Assembly: GCF_022229005.1 (NCBI RefSeq)
Contig: NZ_JAKKFD010000009.1
Span: 116,709-180,708, forward strand
Length of the DNA: 64,000 nt
Reading direction: 5' to 3'
Origin: Micromonospora trifolii
GTDB taxonomy: Bacteria > Actinomycetota > Actinomycetes > Mycobacteriales > Micromonosporaceae
A program made the translations under genes and the position numbers. The notes beneath the pieces were generated by a model. It saw only the letters and a program-made list of their open reading frames with translations. It did not search any database and was not told the origin of the DNA. Positions 23,273-32,292 of this stretch are shown piece after piece. Every line of letters starts with the position of its first letter. Position 1 is the first letter of the stretch.

Positions 23273-24658
23273 TTATCGGCGAACGCGGTCGAGCACGTCG
23301 TCCCGGAGCGAGACCATCCGATCCCGGGTGGGCGCCTCGACGTTGAGCCGCAGCAGCGGCTCCGTGTTGGAGGCGCGCAGGTTGAACCAGGCGCCGTCGG
23401 GGAAACGCAGTGTGAGTCCGTCCATCTCGTCGGCCACCGCGTCGGGGTACGCGGCGCGCACCTCGGCCACCGCCCCCGCCTGGTCGGCCACCGTCGAGTT
23501 GATCTCGCCGGAGGCGATGTAGCGCTCGTACTCACCGGCGAACACGGACAGCGGCAGCGACTGCTCGCCCAGCGCGGCCAACGTGTGCATCGCCGCCAGC
23601 ATCCCGGTGTCGGCGAACCAGAAGTCCCGGAAGTAGTAGTGCGCGGAGTGCTCGCCGCCGAAGACGGCGTTGGTTCGGGCCATCTCCGCCTTGATGAAGG
23701 AGTGCCCGACCCGGGCGACGACCGGCTGCCCACCGTGCTCGCGGATGATCTCCGCGACGGCGCTGGAGGTGATCAGGCCGTGGATCACCGTGGAACCCGG
23801 GTGCTTGGCCAGCTCGCGGGCGGCCACGAGTGCGGTGATCGCCGACGGCGAGACCGGCTCGCCGCGCTCGTCCACCACGAAGCACCGGTCGGCGTCACCG
23901 TCGAAGGCCAACCCGATGTCGGCCCCGTGCTCGACCACCGCGCGCTGGAGGTCGACCAGGTTCGCCGGGTCGAGTGGGTTGGCCTCGTGGTTGGGGAAGC
24001 TGCCGTCCAACTCGAAGTAGAGCGGCACGATCTCCAACGGCAGCGGCGACAGGGCCGCGTCGCCCAGCACTGTCGGAACTGTGAAGCCACCCATGCCGTT
24101 GCCGGCGTCGACGACCACCTTCAACGGCCGGATGCCCGAGAGGTCGACCAGCTTGCGCAGGTAGCCGGCGTAGTCGGGGAGCAGGTCACGCCGCTCGGCG
24201 GGCCGGGTCGGCGCACCGGCGGGACGAGCGTCGCCCGAGTCCAGGAGGGCCTGGGCCCGCTCCCGGATCTCGGCCAGGCCGCTCTCCTGGCCGATCGGGC
24301 GCGCGCCGGAGCGGCACATCTTGATGCCGTTGTACTGCGCGGGGTTGTGGCTGGCGGTGAACATCGCGCCGGGCAGGTCGAGCGAGCCGGACGCGTAGTA
24401 GAGCAGGTCGGTGGAGGCGAGGCCGATCTCGATCACCGAGCGCCCCTCGGCGCGTACGCCGGCGGCGAACGCGGCGGCCAGGCCGGGCGAGGTGGCCCGC
24501 ATGTCGTACCCGACGACGACGGCGTCTCCCGGCTCGTCGGTGGAGTTGAGCAGCTGGGTGAAGGCGGCGCCCAGTGCTTCGGCGGCCCGTTCGTCCCACT
24601 GGTCCGGCACCGTCCCGCGGACGTCGTACGCCTTCACAATCTGGGACAGATCAGACAC
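23273..24658 (-). CDS. manB: Phosphomannomutase/phosphoglucomutase
   Basis: About 461 residues of the alpha-D-phosphohexomutase family. It shows the substrate start KAYDVRGT, the phosphoserine loop MFTASHNPAQYNGIK, the magnesium loop LAFDGDADRCFVVDE, the sugar-binding loop GGEHSAHYYF and the C-terminal phosphate loop LRASNTEPLLRLNVE. It converts hexose-6-P to hexose-1-P for GDP-mannose. I choose GTG 24658, which has AAGGAG eight bases upstream; the GTG three codons earlier overlaps that site. It is the first gene of the manB-Trm112-SIS-CDF-manA run. Confidence 0.95.
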   Translation of the reverse strand: MSDLSQIVKAYDVRGTVPDQWDERAAEALGAAFTQLLNSTDEPGDAVVVGYDMRATSPGLAAAFAAGVRAEGRSVIEIGLASTDLLYYASGSLDLPGAMFTASHNPAQYNGIKMCRSGARPIGQESGLAEIRERAQALLDSGDARPAGAPTRPAERRDLLPDYAGYLRKLVDLSGIRPLKVVVDAGNGMGGFTVPTVLGDAALSPLPLEIVPLYFELDGSFPNHEANPLDPANLVDLQRAVVEHGADIGLAFDGDADRCFVVDERGEPVSPSAITALVAARELAKHPGSTVIHGLITSSAVAEIIREHGGQPVVARVGHSFIKAEMARTNAVFGGEHSAHYYFRDFWFADTGMLAAMHTLAALGEQSLPLSVFAGEYERYIASGEINSTVADQAGAVAEVRAAYPDAVADEMDGLTLRFPDGAWFNLRASNTEPLLRLNVEAPTRDRMVSLRDDVLDRVRR

Positions 24659-24727
24659 GTGTTCCACTCCTTGGCCGCAGGTTAGACACCGATCCTGAGC
24701 CTAACGGAGGGCCAGGCCGTACTCCGC

Positions 24728-25795
24728 TCAGCCGGGGAGCCGGGGAATGAACACGGTGTGGCCGCCACCGTCGGTGGGCGGATCACCGGGGTTCGGGCGA
24801 CCGTCGGGCCGGCCCGGCATCGGCTGGGTGGCCTCCGGCGCCGGGGCGGGAGCGTCCGGCCGGGCACCGTAGACCCCGCCGGTGGCGGGACGCGGTGACG
24901 GCACCGCACCACCCCACGGGGCGGCCGGCGGCTGCTGGCCGTACACCTGACCTGGGCGACCGGGCGCGGCCGGGAGCCCAGCCCCGGCGCGGTAGGTGGT
25001 GCCGCCGGGGTTGCCCGGCAGCGTACCGGGCGCGTCGTCGGACGGCTTGCGGTCCTGCCGCGAGCGACGGAACAGCAGCACGATGAGCAGCAGGCCGACC
25101 GCCACCAGCACAATGCCGAAGTACATCACCGGGGATCCTCCTCCGGACGACTCGGCGGCGGTCGCCGTGGTGTTCGGCGCGGCGGAGACGCCGCCCAGCG
25201 CCGCCGGGTTCACCGCCTCGTCGACGGTCGCGACCTCGGTCGGAGTCGGGGTGGGCGTCGGCGTCTTCGACCGCGACGGCGTCGGCGACGGAGTGACCCG
25301 CCCTCCGGTCAGCCGCGCCGCGTCGGTGGCGTGACCCAGCGTCTGGCCGGCGGCGCTGATGCCCGCGCCCGTGACCACGAGACGGCCGCCCGGCGAACCC
25401 GCCGCGAACGCCACCCGGTAGCGCACCGTGATGCCCTTACCCTTGCACAGGGTCGGCTTCGAGGGTGACGTCTGCGCGGTCGACACGGTGCCGGCGCCAC
25501 CGTTGACGGCCACCGGGAACCAGCGCCCGCCCGCGTTGACCTCGACCGTCACCTGGTTCGGCTGGAGACCCTCCAGGCTGAAGCCCAGCGCGGTACGCAG
25601 CAGGACGCACCCGTCGGTGCGCTTACGCACCGCGACGTTCACCCCCTGCGCGGAACCACCGGCGGCGAAGCTGCTGGCCGCACCCACCCGGACCGAGTCC
25701 TGATCGGCCAGCGCCGGCGACGCACCGAGCATCACCAGGCCGCCCGCAAGACCGCAGACCGCCGCGAGCCGTGCCACGCGTCGACGCACTGTCAT
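24728..25795 (-). CDS. Secreted, C-terminally anchored protein of unknown function
   Basis: A 355-residue protein: Sec signal peptide (1-31, ending ALADQ), a beta-rich exported domain (about 32-165) with two Cys, a Thr/Pro-rich linker (PTPSRSKTPTPTPTP), one membrane helix (about 228-248, FGIVLVAVGLLLIVLLF), a basic stop-transfer RRSRQDRK and a long Pro/Gly-rich cytoplasmic tail. No sortase motif is seen. The architecture suggests a cell-surface sensor or adhesin-like protein; no family is recognised. The ATG is preceded by a GAGG-containing leader. Confidence 0.75.
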   Translation of the reverse strand: MTVRRRVARLAAVCGLAGGLVMLGASPALADQDSVRVGAASSFAAGGSAQGVNVAVRKRTDGCVLLRTALGFSLEGLQPNQVTVEVNAGGRWFPVAVNGGAGTVSTAQTSPSKPTLCKGKGITVRYRVAFAAGSPGGRLVVTGAGISAAGQTLGHATDAARLTGGRVTPSPTPSRSKTPTPTPTPTEVATVDEAVNPAALGGVSAAPNTTATAAESSGGGSPVMYFGIVLVAVGLLLIVLLFRRSRQDRKPSDDAPGTLPGNPGGTTYRAGAGLPAAPGRPGQVYGQQPPAAPWGGAVPSPRPATGGVYGARPDAPAPAPEATQPMPGRPDGRPNPGDPPTDGGGHTVFIPRLPG

Positions 25796-25934
25796 GATTA
25801 CCTCGCCGTTCTCCCCGGGTGGGGTCCGCGGGTCAGGCTACTACCGGCCCCCCTATCCCACCGGCTATAGAGCGCCCAGCATGTGTGCGGCGTTACGGTT
25901 TACGGCTCGGCTGGCGGCCGGACTGACCAGCCAG

Positions 25935-26576
25935 TCAGCGCTCCCGCTCTGCCTCGGCGAGGGCGTCGCGGCACAGCCGGTCGGCGGTGCGGGTCGTCTC
26001 CGGCAACCGGTAGCGCGGAGTCAGCGCCAGCACCTGCGCTGTCGCGTTCTCCAGGCTCATCCGATGGCCGACGCTGACGAAGACCGGCTTCACCCCGTCG
26101 CGGGTCCGCAGCACCCGACCGACGACCTCGCCACCGTCGCGCAACGACGACCAGGATCCCCGCTCGGAGGACGGCGGATCCCACACACCGACCAGCGGTG
26201 TCTTCGCCACCCCGATCGCGGGCAACCCGGTGACCACCCCGAGGTGGCAGGCGAGCCCGAACCGGCGCGGGTGGGCCAGGCCGTGCCCGTCGCAGACCAG
26301 CAGGTCCGGGATGGTGGTCAGGCGGTCGAGCGCGGCGAGCAACGCGGGCAACTCGCGGAAGGCGAACAACCCCGGCACATAATCGAACGCGGGTCGCCCC
26401 ACATCGACCGCGGAGTCCACCACCGCCAGGGTCCGGGCGTCCAGGACCGTCACGGCCGCCGCCAGCAGGTCACCACCCTCGGCGTACGCGACGTCCAGGC
26501 CGGCCACCGTCGCCGGCACGCTCGGCCCCGGCCCGTCCAGGTCCACCAGCGGCCGCAACTCCTCCTGTACGGCCAC
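25935..26576 (-). CDS. nfi: Endonuclease V (deoxyinosine 3'-endonuclease)
   Basis: The conserved fold spans about 213 residues. It has VAGLDVAYAEGGD (catalytic Asp in LDVAY), FDYVPGLFAFRELPALL with the catalytic Glu, DLLVCDGHGLAHPRRFGLACHLGV with a further metal Asp, and VFVSVGHRMSLENA. It cleaves near deoxyinosine in DNA repair. The start is uncertain: the open frame continues to 26798, but that extension is read through three copies of a palindromic repeat, giving PTSVKPSGS repeated. I place the start at a GTG just before the fold, though it has no clear ribosome-binding site. Confidence 0.88.
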   Translation of the reverse strand: MAVQEELRPLVDLDGPGPSVPATVAGLDVAYAEGGDLLAAAVTVLDARTLAVVDSAVDVGRPAFDYVPGLFAFRELPALLAALDRLTTIPDLLVCDGHGLAHPRRFGLACHLGVVTGLPAIGVAKTPLVGVWDPPSSERGSWSSLRDGGEVVGRVLRTRDGVKPVFVSVGHRMSLENATAQVLALTPRYRLPETTRTADRLCRDALAEAERER

Positions 26577-26635
26577 AGCCTCGGCGACACTGCCCGGCCC
26601 TGCGGTCCCCGCGGCCGCCGCGCTGGGCCCTCGCG

Positions 26636-26797
26636 ATGATCCACTCGGCTTCACGGGCGTCGGGCCCGGTCCTCGCGATGATCCACTCGGCTTCACGGAA
26701 GTCGGGCCCGGCGCTCGCCATGATCCACTCGGCTTCACGGAAGTCGGGCCATCCCACGGCCCTGGATGCCCCGACTTCAAGGAACCGGAGTCGATCA
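26636..26797. repeat. Family 1 repeat, locus B: 42-bp tandem array
   Basis: Three copies of a unit starting ATGATCCACTCGGCTTCACG begin at 26636, 26678 and 26720 (period 42 bp). A right arm on the opposite strand follows (CCCCGACTTC, then CCGGAGTCGATCA, ending 26797). The unit matches the left arm of copies A, C and D, so this locus looks like an expanded left half. Confidence 0.85.
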
Positions 26798-27043
26798 CCC
26801 TCGGCCGGAGGCGTCGGCGCCATCCCCGGCGGCCCTACCGTCAGGGCCACCCCGAGCAGGGTCACCGTCGGCCCGACGCCTGATCGCACCCAGGCCGAGC
26901 GCGAAGGCAGTGCCGAGCGCGACACCGAAGGCGACGCCACCCTTCGTACCGAACACGGGAATGCCGATCGCCAGGCCGATCAGGATGCCAACCGGCCAGG
27001 TCCAGAGGTAGGACTTGTCGCTCTGCGTACCGGATCTCGCCAC
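26795..27043 (-). CDS. Small membrane protein, 82 aa
   Basis: A short hydrophobic protein: YLWTWPVGILIGLAIGIPVFG then GVAFGVALGTAFALGLGAI give two membrane segments with a Gly/Ala-rich turn, followed by a basic RRRADGDPARGG tail. The C-terminal residues end at the edge of the tandem repeat array, so the tail may be repeat-derived. The GTG start has no clear ribosome-binding site. The two-helix composition is coherent. Function unknown. Confidence 0.65.
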   Translation of the reverse strand: MARSGTQSDKSYLWTWPVGILIGLAIGIPVFGTKGGVAFGVALGTAFALGLGAIRRRADGDPARGGPDGRAAGDGADASGRG

Positions 27044-27295
27044 GCGTCGATCTTATTCGACGCGTGCAGGAGCCGCCCCCGAGCGCCAGCGCCACATCCG
27101 CGTCAAACGCGGTGAGGTCCCGCTCCGCCTCGTCCAACGACTTCGCGTCGCCACCGAAGACCGCCTGCTCTTACCGCACCTGCGCCCGTACCAGCCGCGC
27201 GTCCAGCCCTTCGGTCCCTCATCGACCCGTCGCTCCGTCTGTCCATCCGGGAACCATGACGGGAATGAGCGCCACCTGCTTCCTCGCACGCTCAA

Positions 27296-27634
27296 TCACT
27301 GCTGACCGGAGGGCGTGCCGCCGGCGCTCGCGCCAAGCGCAAACATGGCTCGGATGCCGTCCTCGTCGGGCAGCGCGGTCCCCCCGCTGACGGTCTCGGC
27401 CACCCTCTCGGCTGTCGCCCGATCAACGGTTTCGAAGCGGTCGACGTTTCGATAGTCGTCGACGAAGCGCACGACCAGGGTTGGATCGAAGGCCCAGTGC
27501 CCACTGCGGTGGTCCCAGAGGATGGCGTTACCTGCGCCTACGTCCATCACGAAGAGTCCGGCTGGACCTCCGGCCCTCTCGTCATTCCGGTAGATCACGT
27601 AGTAGGTCAGCCTGTGGCCCATCTGATTCGTCAC
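27296..27634 (-). CDS. Putative second immunity protein
   Basis: About 112 residues with LTYYVIYRNDERAGGPAGLFVMD, DHRSGHWAFDPTLVVRFVDDYRNVDRFETVDRATAERVA and a Gly/Ser-rich tail. No signal peptide or membrane segment. I recognise no named family, though the short, strand-rich, aromatic composition fits an immunity partner. It is the last gene of the toxin run, 43 bp after the first candidate. Start: GTG 27634, or ATG 27622. Base composition is visibly less GC-rich than the flanks. A role against one of the toxin domains is inferred from position alone. Confidence 0.6.
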   Translation of the reverse strand: MTNQMGHRLTYYVIYRNDERAGGPAGLFVMDVGAGNAILWDHRSGHWAFDPTLVVRFVDDYRNVDRFETVDRATAERVAETVSGGTALPDEDGIRAMFALGASAGGTPSGQQ

Positions 27635-27677
27635 CAATCCCCGGGCACACCCGAATCGACTGCGTCGACTTTGACGC

Positions 27678-27998
27678 CTATCGGCGCCTCGCGATCGAGA
27701 CGACCTGTACGCCCGCTGCTTCAACCTCCGCCTGGACCTCAGCCAGCAGATTCTGCACGTCCGAGTCGCCCGACTCCGCCAGCAGGTCGATGTCGAGGCG
27801 CCACCCTTGACTGTCCACGTCGCGCCAGACCCCGACGTTCGCAGATACCCCTGCGATCGTCCGTCTGACTTCGCCGAACAACTCGTCCCAGTCGTCGCCG
27901 AGCCGCCCGATCTCACTCAGGCCCAGCACTGACCGCAGACGGCCCAAAGTGGCTCGGTCCACGTCCCCGTGCAGATCAATTACCCAACTAGCCGACAT
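27678..27998 (-). CDS. Putative immunity protein paired with the toxin tip
   Basis: A 106-residue acidic protein beginning MSASWVIDLHGDVDR, with a long central region rich in Asp and Trp (GDDWDELFGEVRRTIAG) and a C-terminal helix ending in basic residues. The ATG lies four bases after the toxin stop, so the two are tightly coupled, the usual toxin-then-immunity order. No family is recognised. The function as an inhibitor is inferred from position and size only. Base composition shares the lower GC of the toxin's last 300 bases. Confidence 0.65.
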   Translation of the reverse strand: MSASWVIDLHGDVDRATLGRLRSVLGLSEIGRLGDDWDELFGEVRRTIAGVSANVGVWRDVDSQGWRLDIDLLAESGDSDVQNLLAEVQAEVEAAGVQVVSIARRR

Positions 27999-28002
27999 CT
28001 GC

Positions 28003-31000
28003 TCACCCAACAATCCAGTCCGAATCTTGGAAGTGGGACGACACTCCGGTTTCGGTTCGATCCGGCGGACCGGAACCAGGAAAAATCGCCGGAACCACGT
28101 CGCGGCCCAGATCACGGGCGTGCCGTTCGGCCCAATCAAACAGGTGAGGGAAGCACTCTCGCGCCACCTTCTTCGTCACGAAGCCGTACCTCGCGTTCAC
28201 GACACGAAGGCCAGGATAGGTCGCGGCTCCATGTAGCCGAGCTCGCTCCACCATCTCATCAGAGGAAATTTGAAAGTCGTAGTCGCTCGGCTCTTCCAAC
28301 CCCAACCGGTACATGGAGTCGAACGGCCTACGCAGTGGAAGCGGCGCGCCCTGCGACCAGCCCTGCAACCGCGCCAACACCTCCGGGTTGTCCACCAACT
28401 CGGACTCCGTCGGCATCTGCTTGTGGGGACCCGAGAAGAAGCGAGCCGATGAGCCCTGAAGCCGAATGTCGACAGTTGACAGGTCCAGGCCATCCTCCCG
28501 CAATGCATCGAAGAGCTCGGCCGTCATCTGTACGAACTGCGCCCGGGTAACTCCAAGGGGCGCCGACCTGTCTGCCCAAGCCAGGACGGCATCGGGCGTG
28601 ATGCCGAGGAACCCGCAATCCCTCGGGCTCAACTGGCGGCCGGATTCATCAGCGGGCAACAGCGGACCGGCAGCTTGCCAGCCGCGGCCTACCGGCTCTT
28701 CCGCCGCGGTCTCGACGCGGTTGTGACTGTTATCGGCGTCGGGGGCCGAACCTGGGCCGTCGAGGAGCAGGTACATCCGGTTGATGTACGGGTCGCCGTG
28801 GCCGCCGTCATCGCGCGTCGGCGGGTGATCCGGCAGGTCGGGCCGTTCGCTGAACCGGCCTCGGGGTAGTCCGCCGAGCGGCATCGGCCTGCCGTCCCCG
28901 CTCAGCACCAGCGCGTCGATGCCGACCACGTCGGGGTAGAGCGGTCGGTCCCGGACCACGCCGTTCTGCGGGTCCACGTAGAGCACCGTGCCGTTCTGGT
29001 TGAGCGCCACCCAGGCGTGCGAACCGCCGTGCGCCCACTCGGTGACCAGGAACGAGTAGCTGCCGTGGCCGCCCAGCAGCAGTTGGTCGTGCAGGTTGCG
29101 GTAGCCCCGGTCGGCGGCCTGCCGCGCCTGGGCGGCGTCAGTACGTTGGCCGGGGGCGAGGAGTTGCTGGAAGCGCCCGCCGGTCACGTCCTCCACCCGG
29201 CCCGGGCCGCCCGCCTCGCCACGGATGGGGCGCCGGATGTCACCGTCGAGGTAGCCGTCGAAGGTTCGGGGTGCCGACACGCGGGGGCGCCCGTGCACCC
29301 ACGTCTCGAACAGCGACAGCGTGCAGTCCAGGCAGTTGATGCCCCGGGTGGCGTCGGCCGCGGGACCACCGTCGTTGAGCAGCCGGAACCAGCCGCCCCG
29401 TCGGGGGTCGGCGGTGCGGGTGACGGCGCCGTCCAGATCGCGGGGCATCTGTCGTTCGACGTCGACCTGGTGCAGGGCGAGCGGTGGCCGGAGTCCTCCG
29501 GGCTGCCCGTACGGCCGGGAGTCGTCGATCGGCGGCGGGTCGTCGTCGCGGGTGAGCCTGGACGGGCCGGCAGTCTCCACCGCGCCGAGGGCGAGGGCGC
29601 CGACGTCCCGGTTGGCGTGCTCGAAGGTGGCGCTGATGTCCACGACCGGCGGGGCCGTGGTGCCGGCCAGCACCGCGTCTGCCAGGTCACGCCATTCGGA
29701 GTACGCGCGAGCTTCCTCGTTCGCGGCGCGCTGCCAGCCGTCGGCCCACTGCCGGTTGCCGGCCTGGTGCAGTTGTCGGGCGTAGGTGGCGTACTCGACG
29801 GCTCGGCGATCGTGCTCCACGGCACGGGCGCGCAGTCGGGCGGCTTCGGACTGCCTGCGGTTGTTCTCGAACCCGATCCGCAGCGATTCGTAGTGGTCCT
29901 GGTAGCGCTGCCGCTCGGCGGCTTCCGCCGCTGCGGCCCACTGCGCCGCGTACGCGTCGTTGGTCTCGGGCTCACGCATCGTCGGGGCGCCGAACGCGGC
30001 CACGTCGACGGGGACCGACGCCCTTCCCCGGGCCGGATGGTCGGGCGCTCGCACCGGTGCGGGTGTCTGCCGGGTCGGGATGCGCGTCGGCACGGCGAAC
30101 CGACCCACCACTGGTGGGGTGGGGGCGACCGGCAGCGGACCGTTGGTGGTGGTCGGGACGCCGAAGGTGACCGGTGCCGCCAGCCCGGGGTTGATCGTCG
30201 GCGCGGAGGGTCCAGTCGCCGGAGACCAGGCGGTCGGTCCGGAGGTGGTGGCGTGCGCCGAACTGCCGGGGTGGGCCGGCGGCGTGCCGGTGGCAGCCGG
30301 CCCGGTGCTCGACTCGATGGGGCCGGCCACGGGTGCGGCCACCGACGAAAGCCTCGGATCGGCACTTACCGCCGACGCGGCCGGATCGGCACCCACCGCC
30401 GACGTGGCCGGGGCGGCGGTCGCCGCCGGGGCGGCCGGGGCGGCGGTCGCCGCCGGGGCGGCCGGATCGGCACCGACCGTCGATAGCGTGGGGTCGGGCG
30501 TGACCGGGCGCGGTACGTCCGCGCTGTCACCGAACGACCCGCCCGTCGACGCCGCCGCCTCGGAGGTGCCTACCGAACGGTCCACCACGTCCACGTCGGA
30601 CACCGCACCGACCGGCATCGGTGAGGGCGCGACCGGAGACGTCGGCCCGGCTCCCCGTGACTGCTCGACAACCGGTGGCGTCGGCGCAGCCACCTGGTTC
30701 GGCGACGACGCGGCGACGGATTCCGTCGCCTGCGTCGGAACGCCCGCAGCCGTGACCAGACCACCCGAAGCCACACCACCGGCGGCCCCCGCAGACGTAG
30801 CCGCCACCGCAGGCGGGACCGCCGTTGACGCGGCCGCCGAGGAGGACGACACCCCCGAGAAGGCCGCGTCCCCCGCGACGGGCAGCACGGGCGGGAGGGA
30901 GGGGCCGGTGAACGATGCTCCGGCGAGGGCGTTGGCCTGCGCGTCGAGCCGGGCGCGTAGCGCGTGGTCGGTCTGCCCGGTGGCCGAACCGGTGGCCCCG

Positions 31001-31944
31001 GACGCAGCGGCGCGCGCCGCATCCTCCATCGAGGTCAGGCCCTGACCGGTGGCCAGGCTCGCCGCGCTGTCGGCGAACACCTCGCCGGTCATCTCCCGCC
31101 CCAGGTGCTCCCCGACTTTCGCCGCTCGCCCGGTCGCGTGCCGGCCCAGGCCGGCCAGCGGCGCCACCGCCCCGCCGGCCAGCCCGCCCACCGCCGAGGC
31201 GCCGAGATCGGTCAGGTCCAGGCCGTGTGCCCGCCCGGTGGAGTTCTGGTACGCCTGGGTGGCCAGGGTGACTCCGGCTTCCTCGGCGGCCTCCTCCAGC
31301 CCTCCCCGGGCGGCCCGCTTGGCGAGCCCGCGCGCACCACCTCGGGCGACCTCCTTGGCGGCCCGCTCACCGGCCTCCTTGAGACCGTGCTTGAGGGACT
31401 TGCTGGCCAGTTGGCCCATCAGCCGCTTGAAGATCTGTTGAACCAGCAGCCGCGTCGCGGTGATCGCCGCGCCGGCGGCCGGGGTTGCGGCACCGGCGGT
31501 CAACACCGCCGCCACCGCCACGGTGAGCAACTCGATGACCAGGATGCCCAGCTCGATCCAGACTTCCAGCTTGGCGCCCTCGATGTCGCAACCGCACTCC
31601 TCGACCAGTCGGCCCAGGTCGGCCGTGACCGCGAGCAGCACGGGCAGCGGGGCGTCGGTGCCCTCGGCGATCCCCCGCCAGGCCGCCTCGAACGCCGCGT
31701 CGACAGCCCCGACGCCGCCGTACCCGTTGTGCACCTCGACGGCGGCCGCGGCGGCGTCGGCGTGTGGCCCGGCGAGCACGGAGGCGACCGCGTACCACTG
31801 GTCGGCGACGTCCCAGACGGCCCGCTCGTCGCCCTCCGGCCACTGCACGCCGACCACCCAGTCGAGGGCCTCGTAGATCCAGCCGGGCACGTCCCACGGC
31901 GCGTAGTCCAGTGGGTGCGGAACGGGGCTCGGCAGCACGCTCAT
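28003..31944 (-). CDS. Polymorphic toxin: WXG-like N-terminus, papain-fold deamidase-like domain, second C-terminal toxin tip
   Basis: A 1313-residue effector. The N-terminus (about 1-165) is a CpnT/WXG100-like export region with WDVPGWIYEALDWVVG, followed by a hydrophobic stretch (about 127-165). Then come Ala/Gly-rich helices, a long Pro/Ala/Ser linker (about 340-640) and a charged coiled region (655-760). A toxin-glutaminase-like papain fold (about 860-1010) carries candidate Cys in GINCLDC (866-872), His in GGSHAWVAL (975) and Asp in YVDPQNG (991). The last 150 residues form a second module with GSSARFF (about 1165) and SDYDF (about 1221), resembling a nucleotidyltransferase GS...DxD pattern. 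Export by an ESX-type machine is inferred. Activities are unproven. Confidence 0.85.
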   Translation of the reverse strand: MSVLPSPVPHPLDYAPWDVPGWIYEALDWVVGVQWPEGDERAVWDVADQWYAVASVLAGPHADAAAAAVEVHNGYGGVGAVDAAFEAAWRGIAEGTDAPLPVLLAVTADLGRLVEECGCDIEGAKLEVWIELGILVIELLTVAVAAVLTAGAATPAAGAAITATRLLVQQIFKRLMGQLASKSLKHGLKEAGERAAKEVARGGARGLAKRAARGGLEEAAEEAGVTLATQAYQNSTGRAHGLDLTDLGASAVGGLAGGAVAPLAGLGRHATGRAAKVGEHLGREMTGEVFADSAASLATGQGLTSMEDAARAAASGATGSATGQTDHALRARLDAQANALAGASFTGPSLPPVLPVAGDAAFSGVSSSSAAASTAVPPAVAATSAGAAGGVASGGLVTAAGVPTQATESVAASSPNQVAAPTPPVVEQSRGAGPTSPVAPSPMPVGAVSDVDVVDRSVGTSEAAASTGGSFGDSADVPRPVTPDPTLSTVGADPAAPAATAAPAAPAATAAPATSAVGADPAASAVSADPRLSSVAAPVAGPIESSTGPAATGTPPAHPGSSAHATTSGPTAWSPATGPSAPTINPGLAAPVTFGVPTTTNGPLPVAPTPPVVGRFAVPTRIPTRQTPAPVRAPDHPARGRASVPVDVAAFGAPTMREPETNDAYAAQWAAAAEAAERQRYQDHYESLRIGFENNRRQSEAARLRARAVEHDRRAVEYATYARQLHQAGNRQWADGWQRAANEEARAYSEWRDLADAVLAGTTAPPVVDISATFEHANRDVGALALGAVETAGPSRLTRDDDPPPIDDSRPYGQPGGLRPPLALHQVDVERQMPRDLDGAVTRTADPRRGGWFRLLNDGGPAADATRGINCLDCTLSLFETWVHGRPRVSAPRTFDGYLDGDIRRPIRGEAGGPGRVEDVTGGRFQQLLAPGQRTDAAQARQAADRGYRNLHDQLLLGGHGSYSFLVTEWAHGGSHAWVALNQNGTVLYVDPQNGVVRDRPLYPDVVGIDALVLSGDGRPMPLGGLPRGRFSERPDLPDHPPTRDDGGHGDPYINRMYLLLDGPGSAPDADNSHNRVETAAEEPVGRGWQAAGPLLPADESGRQLSPRDCGFLGITPDAVLAWADRSAPLGVTRAQFVQMTAELFDALREDGLDLSTVDIRLQGSSARFFSGPHKQMPTESELVDNPEVLARLQGWSQGAPLPLRRPFDSMYRLGLEEPSDYDFQISSDEMVERARLHGAATYPGLRVVNARYGFVTKKVARECFPHLFDWAERHARDLGRDVVPAIFPGSGPPDRTETGVSSHFQDSDWIVG

Positions 31945-31959
31945 CGGGATCGCCGGCCG

Positions 31960-32292
31960 TCAGCGCCGGTCGGCGGCCCGACCGACCCGGGCGGCGCTGG
32001 CCCCGTCGGTCTGCACGCTCGCGTCGACCGCCTCGACCACGTCGCTGCCCAGCTCGGTGAGCCGGTGCCCGACGCCGGCCCAGGCTCGCAGCACTGTCTG
32101 CTCGAACCCGCGGTAGTTGCGCTCGAAGGCGGCGCCGATGTCGTCGCGACCCCAGGGCCGGACGCCGCTGGCGGCCTCGATCGCGCCTCCCTCCGCCGCG
32201 CGGCGGGCCGTCACCGCCTCGCCGGCGAGTGCCAGGTCGGCACCACCCCGGACGGCCCGGGACGGATCAAGCCAGAGCTGCCCGTCGGTCAT
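31960..32292 (-). CDS. Small helical WXG100-like/ESX accessory protein
   Basis: A 110-residue, mainly helical protein: [27 protein letters not shown], then [24 protein letters not shown] with a Trp-containing turn, and a C-terminal helix [14 protein letters not shown]. This is the pattern of WXG100-superfamily partners secreted or folded with large ESX toxins. The ATG overlaps the YbaB-like stop by four bases. It lies 15 bp upstream of the toxin. A chaperone or pairing role with the toxin is inferred. Confidence 0.7.
   Translation of the reverse strand: MTDGQLWLDPSRAVRGGADLALAGEAVTARRAAEGGAIEAASGVRPWGRDDIGAAFERNYRGFEQTVLRAWAGVGHRLTELGSDVVEAVDASVQTDGASAARVGRAADRR

Noticed and set aside
26636..26797. 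Possible CRISPR array
   Set aside because: Units are adjacent with no unique spacers, and match a dispersed palindrome family.
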